Positions 33,118 to 40,262 of a stretch of DNA of 64,000 nucleotides are shown here, one piece after another. How positions within the stretch are numbered: position 1 is the first letter of the stretch; each line of letters starts with the position of its first letter. Under the pieces are notes generated by a model. That model was given only the letters and a program-made list of their open reading frames with translations, had not been told where the DNA came from and did not search any database. The position numbers were made by a program, and so were the translations under genes. The stretch is taken from NCBI GenBank assembly GCA_026914155.1, contig JAPPGH010000050.1:1-64000 (forward strand), read 5' to 3'. This DNA comes from Candidatus Palauibacter rhopaloidicola. GTDB lineage: Bacteria > Gemmatimonadota > Gemmatimonadetes > Palauibacterales > Palauibacteraceae.

Positions 33118-34349
33118 GCGCCGGCCGTCCGCCAGAGGCTGTACTGGATGCGGGACGGAGTCACTTCCGGCCCATCCTCGCGCATATAGACATCAATTTC
33201 CGTCCGGTGCCCGAAGCGTCCCTCGAGGTAGACGCCGGGCTCGACCGAGAAGCCGACGCCCGCCACGAGCCGCCGGTCATCCCGCATCTCGATGCTGTCC
33301 AGGGTGGGACCGACACCGTGGAGTTCGCGGTCGATCCCGTGCCCGGTGCGATGGAAGATCGCGTCCTCGTAGCCGCGCGCGATCAGCGCCTCCCGGGCCG
33401 CGCGGTCCGCGTCCGCACCGGTGGCGCCCGGGTCCTGCCGGATGACTTCGACCGCCGCGTCGCGGGCCTCGACGACCGCGTCCCAGCCGGCGGTCACCTC
33501 GGCCGGCGGCTCCGGGCCGAGGAAGCCCATCCAGGTCTGGTCGGCGAAGACGGCATCGGGTTCTCCCGCCACGCGCCCCCACAGGTCGACCATGAACACC
33601 TGGCCCGCTGCGAGAGCCGACGATCCTTCGGCCGGAGGTTCGTAGTGCGGCTTGGCGGCGTTCGGGCCCACCGCGACGATCGTGTCCGTCTCCGCCAGGC
33701 CCTCGGCGCGCAGCCGTGCCCGGATCCATTCGGCCAGGTCGTGCTCCGTGACGGGAGTCGGCTCGCCGGACGTGTCGAACGCGGCCGCCGTCCCGGGATC
33801 CGCCTCGGGCGTCAGCCCCGCCGCGCGCGCCGCCAGCTCGAACGCCGTCCGCGCGGTCCGCGCCAGGATCTCGGCTGCCGCGTGGTGCAGGGCGTGTCCG
33901 TGCGCGCCCCACTGGGCCGCCGTCCCGGAGATCAGCTCCACCGAACTGACGACCCGGGGTCCGAGCGACTCCACGAGCTCCACAACGCCGGCGGGGACAT
34001 GGTCCACGTACGGGATCGAGTCCCGGGGGCTCACCTCCATCGCGACCGTATCCATGCCCCGCAGCATCTCGCGCAGCGCCGTCTCCATTTCATCCCAGCC
34101 GACGTAGCTCGTGAGCGCGTGCGGCCACCCCTCCCATCCGGACACCTCGATCTTCTGGACGAGCGCGTGCGGGGTCCGACCCGGCGCGATGAGGACGAAG
34201 TACCGGCGCTTCTGGCCCTCGGGCAGGCCGACGAGGTGCGCCGCCAGCGGATTGAGGGCCCGGAAGTCGTACAGCAACCAGGCGTCGATTTTCTGTCGTT
34301 CGAGCTCGCTGGAAGCCGTCTCCAGGAAGGTGGCATCGAGGTCGGGCAA
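33114..34349 (-). CDS. M24-family metallopeptidase (Xaa-Pro aminopeptidase-like)
   Basis: Predicted cytosolic dipeptidase or aminopeptidase of the pita-bread fold. The 411 residues begin with a creatinase-like N-terminal domain. The metal ligands appear as VFMVDLWGRV (Asp), a second acidic site near VFADQTW (Asp), FHRTGHGIDRELHG (His), VAGVGFSVEPGVYL (Glu), and HRTEIDVYM (last Glu). All five expected positions are present. It is the first gene of a three-gene operon with a dipeptide epimerase and a TrpF-like protein, which points to peptide breakdown. Proline specificity is possible but not proven. Confidence 0.87.
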   Translation of the reverse strand: MPDLDATFLETASSELERQKIDAWLLYDFRALNPLAAHLVGLPEGQKRRYFVLIAPGRTPHALVQKIEVSGWEGWPHALTSYVGWDEMETALREMLRGMDTVAMEVSPRDSIPYVDHVPAGVVELVESLGPRVVSSVELISGTAAQWGAHGHALHHAAAEILARTARTAFELAARAAGLTPEADPGTAAAFDTSGEPTPVTEHDLAEWIRARLRAEGLAETDTIVAVGPNAAKPHYEPPAEGSSALAAGQVFMVDLWGRVAGEPDAVFADQTWMGFLGPEPPAEVTAGWDAVVEARDAAVEVIRQDPGATGADADRAAREALIARGYEDAIFHRTGHGIDRELHGVGPTLDSIEMRDDRRLVAGVGFSVEPGVYLEGRFGHRTEIDVYMREDGPEVTPSRIQYSLWRTAGA

Positions 34350-34402
34350 GGCCGGACTCCTGTTGTGCGGGGTGCGCTCCGGGGGCGGTCAGCTCGTGGC
34401 GG

Positions 34403-35371
34403 TCAGCCCGTCGCGTCGCGCAGGGCCGTCAGGTGCGAGACGACGTTGCGTCCCAGTTCGTCGGGATTGTAACCGCCCTCGAGGAAGGAGACCACGCGGT
34501 TTCGGGCCGTGACCCGCGTCCGTCCGACGACCTCGTGCGTGAGGGTGTCGAAGTGCGCCGGAGCGAGGGTGAACCCCCCCAGCGGATCCTCCGCCCCCGC
34601 GTCGAACCCGGCGGAGATGAGCGTGAGGTCGGGCTCGAAGCGGGCCAGTGCCCGATCGACGCCGTCGAGCAGGGTCTCCACGTAGCGCTCGGGCGGCTGG
34701 CCCGCGGGCATGGGGAGGTTCAGCGTCGTCCCTTCTCCCGCTCCCCGTCCGCGTTCGCCCGCGGACCCGGTGCCGGGGAAGAGGGGGTGCTGGTGCATCG
34801 AGACGAAGAACACGGAGGGGTCGTCGTAGAAGATGTCCTGGGTCCCGTTACCGTGGTGCACGTCCCAGTCCACGATCAGCACCCGTTCAACTTCCGGACG
34901 CGCCAGGGCGTGACGCGCGGCCACGGCGATGTGGTTGAAGAGGCAGAAGCCCATCGCCCGGTCCGGCGTCGCGTGGTGACCCGGTGGGCGCACGGCGCAG
35001 AAAGCCGCGCGGCAGGTTCCATCGAGGACCGCGTCCACCGCCGCGACACCGCACCCGGACGCGGCAACGGCGGCGTCCCAGCTTCCCGGCGAGACCGGAG
35101 TATCGGGATCGATGCGCACGATCCCTCCGCTCTCGACGGACCGGTCGCAGACCGCCCGCACCCGTTCCACGTGTCCCGGCGTGTGGGCCCGTTCGAGTGC
35201 GGCAACGTCCGCCGGGGACGGCATGACGGGGAGGACATCCTCGTGGAGTTCGGGCAGCGCCCGCTCGAGCGCGCTCATCACGGCGCGGAGCCGTCCCTGG
35301 TGCTCCGGGTGACCCCAGCCCGTGTCGTGCCGGCTGCAGTCGGGATGCTGGAACAGGCCGACCGGCTTCAG
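34403..35371 (-). CDS. Histone deacetylase-like (acetylpolyamine amidohydrolase family) enzyme, probable CTG start
   Basis: Zinc-dependent deacetylase of the arginase/HDAC fold; bacterial members act on acetylated polyamines, short amides or lysines. Signatures are complete: HPEHQGRL near the start, RPPGHHATPDRAMGFCLFN (tandem catalytic His), VDWDVHHGNGTQ (zinc Asp and His), SAGFDAGAEDPLGG (zinc Asp) and FLEGGYN. No ATG, GTG or TTG occurs between the sigma-factor stop at 35410 and the domain. CTG 35371 has GAGG exactly 8 bases upstream and yields 322 residues beginning KPVGLFQHPDC. It follows the sigma-factor gene by 38 bases on the same strand. The alternative is a start inside the sigma gene. 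Confidence 0.85.
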   Translation of the reverse strand: MKPVGLFQHPDCSRHDTGWGHPEHQGRLRAVMSALERALPELHEDVLPVMPSPADVAALERAHTPGHVERVRAVCDRSVESGGIVRIDPDTPVSPGSWDAAVAASGCGVAAVDAVLDGTCRAAFCAVRPPGHHATPDRAMGFCLFNHIAVAARHALARPEVERVLIVDWDVHHGNGTQDIFYDDPSVFFVSMHQHPLFPGTGSAGERGRGAGEGTTLNLPMPAGQPPERYVETLLDGVDRALARFEPDLTLISAGFDAGAEDPLGGFTLAPAHFDTLTHEVVGRTRVTARNRVVSFLEGGYNPDELGRNVVSHLTALRDATG

Positions 35372-35409
35372 CGCCGCCGCCTCAGGCCGGGATTTGCGGG
35401 ACGCGGGGA

Positions 35410-36249
35410 CTAGGTCGCGAAGGTCGCGAGGCTCTGTCCCTCGGGACCTTCCCGCAACTCCCGGAGCGCCCGGTCCCGGAGCTGTCGGACGCGTTCGCGC
35501 GTCACGCCGAGCAGGCGGCCAATCTGCTCCAGCGTGTGCGGGTCCTCGCCCTGCAGTCCGTAGTACAGCCGGACGACGCGCGCGTCGCGGGGCCGCAGGC
35601 GGCGCAGACCCTCGGCGATGTGCCGCTTCAGCAAACGCTGTTCGACGACCTCCTCGACATCCGTCTCGTCCGCGAGGAACCGCTCCGCGAGATCGCTGTC
35701 GTCGCCGGTCCCGACCCGCGCGTCGAGTCGAACCTCGCGGGCGTTCAGCCTCCGCAGCAGCGCGACCGTGGGCATCGTCAGCCCCGTCTCGTCCGCAAGC
35801 TCCTGATCGCTGGGCTCGCGGTCGAGGGTCTGACGCAGTTCGCCCCGCGCGCGGATCATGCGCGCCAACTCGGTCGCCCGGTTGAGAGGCACGCGGACGG
35901 GCCTCCCCTGCTTCGCGATGGCGGACAGGATCGCCTGGCGAATCCACCACACGGCGTAGCTGATGAACTTCACGCCGTGGTCCGGGTCGAACTTCCGGGC
36001 AGCGATGACCAGGCCGACGTTCCCCTCCTGGATGAGGTCGAGGAAGCTCAGCCCCTTGTTGCGGTAACGTCGGGCGACGGAGATGACGAAGCGCAGATTC
36101 GCGCGGATGAGACGGTCGAGGGCGGAGGTATCGCCGCTGCGAGCCGAGCGGGCGGTCTCACGTTCCTCGCTGGGGCTCAGGAGCGGATAGCGACCCAGCT
36201 CCTCGAAGTAGCGTTCAAGGATGTTCGGCGACAAACCCTCGCGATCCAT
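35410..36249 (-). CDS. RNA polymerase sigma factor, sigma-70 family (RpoD/RpoS type)
   Basis: Directs RNA polymerase to promoters. Its 279 residues contain region 1.2 (NILERYFEELGRYPLLSPSEE), region 2 (LIRANLRFVISVARRYRNKGLSFLDLIQEGNVGL and FDPDHGVKFISYAVWWIRQAI), region 3 (PLNRATELARMIRA) and region 4 with its helix-turn-helix (TLEQIGRLLGVTRERVRQLRDRAL). It lacks region 1.1 and the long non-conserved region of full-length RpoD, so it is a group 2 or short primary sigma. GAGAGGAAG precedes ATG 36249. The histone-deacetylase-like gene follows 38 bases later. A promoter is visible upstream. Confidence 0.93.
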   Translation of the reverse strand: MDREGLSPNILERYFEELGRYPLLSPSEERETARSARSGDTSALDRLIRANLRFVISVARRYRNKGLSFLDLIQEGNVGLVIAARKFDPDHGVKFISYAVWWIRQAILSAIAKQGRPVRVPLNRATELARMIRARGELRQTLDREPSDQELADETGLTMPTVALLRRLNAREVRLDARVGTGDDSDLAERFLADETDVEEVVEQRLLKRHIAEGLRRLRPRDARVVRLYYGLQGEDPHTLEQIGRLLGVTRERVRQLRDRALRELREGPEGQSLATFAT

Positions 36250-36347
36250 CGCAACTTCCTCTCTCTGCTGACGTCGACCCGGTCAGGCTGTCGGCCCGAT
36301 CCAACGATTCCGGCTCCGTCGCGCGCGGACCATCCGACGCTTCAACG

Positions 36348-36376
36348 AAGCTAAACGCGGATCGGCCACCCCGCAA
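36348..36376 (-). promoter_or_regulatory. Putative promoter of the sigma-factor gene
   Basis: On the minus strand TTGCGG (36376-36371), a 17-nt spacer and TAGCTT (36353-36348) lie about 100 bases before the sigma start codon. The layout resembles the promoter of the exbB-like gene, which has the same TAGCTT -10 element. A leader of roughly 95 bases would result. Confidence 0.5.
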
Positions 36377-36406
36377 AATGGCTGGAGCGAGATGCGGGGC
36401 GGTGCG

Positions 36407-37210
36407 TCAGAACCGGCCGCCGGCGCGTTCGCGGGCCGGGAGGACTTCGAGGCAGGTGGTCCACCAGCCCGTGAGGATCGTCTCAACGAACTCCTCCGGC
36501 AGTTCTTCGTCGCGCATCTCGGCCGCGAGGCGCTCGTGATCGTAGCCCACCGGCACGAACTCGAGACTTGGCGGCGCCCCCGTGTCGGCGCCGAAATCGA
36601 GCAGTGCGTACCACACCTCCGTCCGCCCGTCGTTCGCGGGCCGGCCCAGCACGCCGACGTTGGCGAAGAGTCCGCCACCGGGCAGCGAGCGCTGCCACGG
36701 GATTCCGGTATGGGTCGCGAGCACGATGTCCGCCTCGTACTCGCCGGCGAGCCAGGTCAGGAACTGCGTCGAAGTCCCGGATTCCCAGAGGAATTCGTTC
36801 ATGCGCCGGGGGCTTCCGTGGCACATGAGCACCCGCGTGCCGTTCACCTCGAGGCGGATCTCTCCGGGGAGGCGGCCCATCCAGCGGCGCCACCGCTCGT
36901 GCGTATTCCGGAACGTGTAGCGGTACGAGAGCCGTGCGAAGTGGTTGTCGCGCGGGTCGGTGTAGCCGCACTGGCAATCCTCGAGGCCGCGCGCGATCGA
37001 ATCGTCGTAGTTCCCGCGCAGGACGCGGACGTCGCGGTCGATGAGGAGCGGAAAGACCCGGTCCGGGTGGGGGCCGAACGCCCCCAGGTCGCCCAGGCAG
37101 TAGAGCGCTTCCGCCCCCCGGGCCGTGGCATCCTCGATCGCGGCCGCCAGCGCCAGGTGGTTGCTGTAGACACCCCCGAAGACGGCGATCCGGCGCGGTT
37201 CAGGAGACAT
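36407..37210 (-). CDS. Metallophosphoesterase-like protein with altered first metal motif
   Basis: Calcineurin-like phosphoesterase fold, close to the YfcE/diadenosine-tetraphosphatase group. Typical blocks are YCLGDLGAFGPHPD (GD motif), LRGNYDDSI (GNxD, usually GNHD), MCHGSPRRMNEFLWE, and ATHTGIPWQ near the C-terminal metal site. The first motif, normally DxHGN, reads GGVYSN: both the Asp and the His that bind the first metal are missing. It may bind one metal, act on an unusual substrate, or be a non-catalytic partner. Its start overlaps the 3' end of the radical SAM gene by 11 bases, so the two are translated together. It has 267 residues. Confidence 0.78.
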   Translation of the reverse strand: MSPEPRRIAVFGGVYSNHLALAAAIEDATARGAEALYCLGDLGAFGPHPDRVFPLLIDRDVRVLRGNYDDSIARGLEDCQCGYTDPRDNHFARLSYRYTFRNTHERWRRWMGRLPGEIRLEVNGTRVLMCHGSPRRMNEFLWESGTSTQFLTWLAGEYEADIVLATHTGIPWQRSLPGGGLFANVGVLGRPANDGRTEVWYALLDFGADTGAPPSLEFVPVGYDHERLAAEMRDEELPEEFVETILTGWWTTCLEVLPARERAGGRF

Positions 37211-38198
37211 CCTGCCCGATGCCCCCGTAGTTGGAGCAGATCGCGCCGTGCAGCCAGCACGTGTGGCACGCGGCTTCGGCGAGCCGCACCGGCCGGGAGG
37301 CTTCCTCCAGCGTCGACCCCATGCGCGCCGGCGGCGTCTCGATGAGGATGGGACAGGCGTAGATGCCGCGGTTCGTCACCACCCGGCTCGACGCGCAGAG
37401 CAACTGGTTCTCCTCGTACCCCTCCATCATCGCCTCCGTCACGCGCTCCTCATCCGTGTAGGGGCGTATGCGGTCCGCCTCGCGTCCGATGCGGAGCGAC
37501 GGAAGGATCTTGAGCCGCGGGTTCTCGTAGCCGAGCGCCCGAAGCCGGGCGACGAACGCCTGCCGCACCTCCTCGTCGCGTTCCGGTTCCCACACCTGCG
37601 TGGCGGTGATGATGGGAAGGAACCCCTCCTCGAGCAGCTTGCGGACGCCGTCCATGGCACGATCGAAGGTGCCGTCCCCCCGGATGGGGTCGTTCGTCTC
37701 GGGCGACGGCCCATCGAGGGAGACGCGCATCTCGAGCGAGTAGCTCGCCGCGCGGGCGGTGCGGGCGATGGGCTTCAGGGCCCGCGCGGGGAGCAGGGTC
37801 CCGTTCGTCAGCACGGAGGCCGGCCCCCGCTCCAGGGTCCGCGCCAGCATGGCGGGGAGGTCGGGGTGCATGAAGGGTTCGCCGCCGGTGAAGTAGTACT
37901 CCTTGACGCCCCACTTCCCCGAGCGCCGGAGCCAGTCCTCGACCTCGGCGAGCGAGAGGAACTCGAAGCTGTCGTTGTCCGGGGCGCAACTGATGAAGCA
38001 GTGGACGCAGCGCAGGTTGCAGATCGTCCCGGTGACCTGGAACCAGAGCGTGTCCAGGTGGTCCAGCCGTACGAGGGGCGCATCCGCGCGCGGATCCGCA
38101 GCCAGTCCTGCGCCGTTCGACGCGGTCGCGGTCGAGTGGATCTTCCGCGCTCTCGCGATGTCTCGCTGTGGTTCGATCGGCAGCGCCGATCCGGGCAT
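37200..38198 (-). CDS. Radical SAM protein with SPASM-like C-terminus
   Basis: Radical S-adenosylmethionine enzyme; the cluster motif CNLRCVHC is near residue 60. FTGGEPFMHPDL (GGE motif), RVSLDGPSPETND and the usual strand order follow. The C-terminal part has further Cys (LLCASS, YACPIL, CHTCWLHGAIC) that could ligate an extra 4Fe-4S cluster as in SPASM/twitch proteins. Such enzymes often modify peptides or proteins, but no small precursor ORF with recognisable features was seen beside it. GAGG lies 8 bases before ATG 38198, and a TAGAAT (38237-38232 on the minus strand) could be a -10 element. It is first in a two-gene unit with the altered metallophosphoesterase. Confidence 0.85.
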   Translation of the reverse strand: MPGSALPIEPQRDIARARKIHSTATASNGAGLAADPRADAPLVRLDHLDTLWFQVTGTICNLRCVHCFISCAPDNDSFEFLSLAEVEDWLRRSGKWGVKEYYFTGGEPFMHPDLPAMLARTLERGPASVLTNGTLLPARALKPIARTARAASYSLEMRVSLDGPSPETNDPIRGDGTFDRAMDGVRKLLEEGFLPIITATQVWEPERDEEVRQAFVARLRALGYENPRLKILPSLRIGREADRIRPYTDEERVTEAMMEGYEENQLLCASSRVVTNRGIYACPILIETPPARMGSTLEEASRPVRLAEAACHTCWLHGAICSNYGGIGQDVS

Positions 38199-38331
38199 GA
38201 GATGAACCTCTTGCGGGTGGTCTGGCCGTTGATTCTACCGCGAGCGCCGGGGCGCGCGCGACCTGGCAGTCCGTCGCGAAGGCCCTGCCGCTTTCGAGGA
38301 ACGAATGCACCTCAGGCGGCGGCGACGGTCT

Positions 38332-39684
38332 TCAGGTCAGGAGCGGGACCCCTGAGCCGTGCCGTGCCTCCACTTCCCCCTCCGCGGCTTCGATCAGCGC
38401 CAGCACCGGCTTCGGATCGCGCGGAGCGGAGGGTTCGAAGGAGAAGATGCGCAGTACGCGCGCCGAGTGGTGCAGGGAACGCCCGAGCCGGGGGATGTCG
38501 ATGAGGCCCCGCTCGCCCAGCGCGGTCAGCCGGCGGACCTCTCCGTCGTTCCGCACGAGGAGCAGGTTGAGTTCGAGCATGCCGGGGTAGCTCGGATAGT
38601 CGAGCATCACCGCGCCCTCGGAGAGCCCCCACTCGAGCGCCATGCGCCGTTCGAGCGCGGCAACGAGGTCCGGGCGCCGCGACGGCCACGACGACAGCGC
38701 GTCCGGAAGCTGGTCGCCGGTCAACTCCACGAGCCGCTTCGGGAGGCGCCGGTCGACGAGCGCCCGCAGCAGCTTCGCCGCCCGGCCGACAGCGGACGCA
38801 CGGTCGTAGCCCGCGCCCGCCGACGACCGTTCGATGCGCCGGCCGATGAGCGCGAGCAGTTCCTCGTCGCTGGGCCCCGCCAGGTCCTCGGACGCGAGCA
38901 GGCCGCTGTCGAGCGCCGTCTGCACGAGACGCACGAAGGTCAGCGTCGCGGCGCGCACGGCGTGGTGCCAGTAGACGTTGCGGAACATCTGGTACTTCGA
39001 GAACAGCAGCGTCTCCAGCGCGCTGAGTCCCTTCTCGCTGACGGCGAGTTCGAGCCGATGTCCGGCCCCTTCCCGGGCGAGGGTGAGCGCGGGGAGGAGA
39101 CGGTCGACATCCACGGCCCCATACGGCACGCCGCAGAAGAGGGAGTCGCGCCGGAGATAATCGATCTTGTCGAGGTCCAGCGATCCCGAGATCAGCCCCT
39201 GCAGCGGGTGGCCGGACTTCCCGCGGATGAGCGCGCCGATGCGGGCCGGGGCATCCGCGCCATGCCGCTCGAGGACGCGCCGGATGGGGTCCGCCGCCAT
39301 GAAGCGCGCCGCGATCTCCTCGTGGTCTCCCGGGATCGCGCTCGGACCGAGTTCCTCCACCGCGTGCGAGAAGGCGTAGTGCCCGACGTCGTGGAGGAGC
39401 GCGCCGAGACGAACGACCGGCAGTTCGTCCATGTCCTCCGCCTCCAGCGCCTCGAGGTGTCCGTCGCGCTCGAGGCGGGAGATGGCCCGCGACACGAGAT
39501 GGTAGACGCCGAGGGCGTGCAGGAAGCGGTTGTGAACGCCGCCGGGATACACGAGGTGCGCGAAGCCGAGTTGCTTGACCCGCCGCAGGCGCTGGAACTG
39601 GGGCGCGTCGAGAATCTCGGCCGCGTCCCCCTCCACGCGGACGTTCCCCCACAGGGGATCACGGATGGTTCGTATTCTGGCCAT
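38332..39684 (-). CDS. HD-domain phosphohydrolase (dGTPase-like family)
   Basis: Metal-dependent phosphohydrolase of the HD superfamily. Near the start RIRDPLWGNVRV and FQRLRRVKQLGFAHLVYPGGVHNRFLHALG are typical of the YdhJ/SAMHD1-like branch. The HD pair itself is in ALLHDVGHYAFSHAVEE, and SGSLDLDKIDYLRRDSLFCG completes the H...HD...D set. At 450 residues it matches family length. Relatives hydrolyse dNTPs or act on unknown nucleotides, and substrate cannot be told here. It is transcribed alone, with a 147-base gap after a divergent neighbour's control region. Confidence 0.87.
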   Translation of the reverse strand: MARIRTIRDPLWGNVRVEGDAAEILDAPQFQRLRRVKQLGFAHLVYPGGVHNRFLHALGVYHLVSRAISRLERDGHLEALEAEDMDELPVVRLGALLHDVGHYAFSHAVEELGPSAIPGDHEEIAARFMAADPIRRVLERHGADAPARIGALIRGKSGHPLQGLISGSLDLDKIDYLRRDSLFCGVPYGAVDVDRLLPALTLAREGAGHRLELAVSEKGLSALETLLFSKYQMFRNVYWHHAVRAATLTFVRLVQTALDSGLLASEDLAGPSDEELLALIGRRIERSSAGAGYDRASAVGRAAKLLRALVDRRLPKRLVELTGDQLPDALSSWPSRRPDLVAALERRMALEWGLSEGAVMLDYPSYPGMLELNLLLVRNDGEVRRLTALGERGLIDIPRLGRSLHHSARVLRIFSFEPSAPRDPKPVLALIEAAEGEVEARHGSGVPLLT

Positions 39685-39878
39685 GGGCGTCGCTGAACAT
39701 GCTCCGCGCAGCGTTCAACGGCCAATCAACCGAGCCGGCGGCACACCGCCCGCGGCATACGGCCAGTTGGAGGTGCCGGCGGTGTTGCGGCGCGGTCGGG
39801 ACGTTCGCGAGCTTGGACCCGTCAGGGCTCCGGCAGGGGCTTTCCCACGGGAGCACGAGCAGGCGGAACGGAGGCGGC

Positions 39879-40262
39879 GTGGAGATCAAACGCGACCGGA
39901 TGGTCCACCTCGGGTACGCGAAGTACTGGCGCTCCGACCAGATCGTCGGGCTGCTCCCGATCGAGGAGGATCGGGGACCCGGCCGACGTACGGAGGTCTT
40001 CGTCGCGAGCCGGTCCGAGCCCGTCACGGCCTCTCGATCCGAAGCTTCGATCCTCCGGGACATGGCGTCGCTCCCGGACGAGGCCCGGGTCGCCGAGGCC
40101 GGCTCCATCGCCGAGGATCTCGTGGGCGCGCTGCGCGACCTGTCGCCGGTGCTCAAGCGGATGCTGAAGAACGAAGAGAGTTTCGACGTCGAGTACTGGG
40201 CCGGCAGACTGCGGCGCGTCATGGAGTCGGACGATGACGGGCAGGAGGACCTCTTCGGCTGA
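39879..40262 (+). CDS. Small DUF370/RemA-like protein
   Basis: Protein of 127 residues from GTG 39879, with GGAGG four bases upstream. The first 55 residues (MVHLGYAKYWRSDQIVGLL, then GRRTEVFVASRSEPVTASRS) line up by eye with the RemA/DUF370 family pattern: G(F/Y) near the start, an R/Q-I-V strand, GRRTxxxV and a spaced S residue. RemA proteins are small DNA-binding regulators of matrix genes in Bacillus. The C-terminal half (SIAEDLVGALRDLSPVLKRML onward) is helical and not part of that family. Its 3' end overlaps the start of the barrel protein by 29 bases. Assignment is tentative. Confidence 0.55.
   Translation: MEIKRDRMVHLGYAKYWRSDQIVGLLPIEEDRGPGRRTEVFVASRSEPVTASRSEASILRDMASLPDEARVAEAGSIAEDLVGALRDLSPVLKRMLKNEESFDVEYWAGRLRRVMESDDDGQEDLFG

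Noticed and set aside
38199-38331. Possible precursor peptide gene beside the radical SAM enzyme
   Set aside because: No short ORF with a ribosome site and plausible core was found on either strand.
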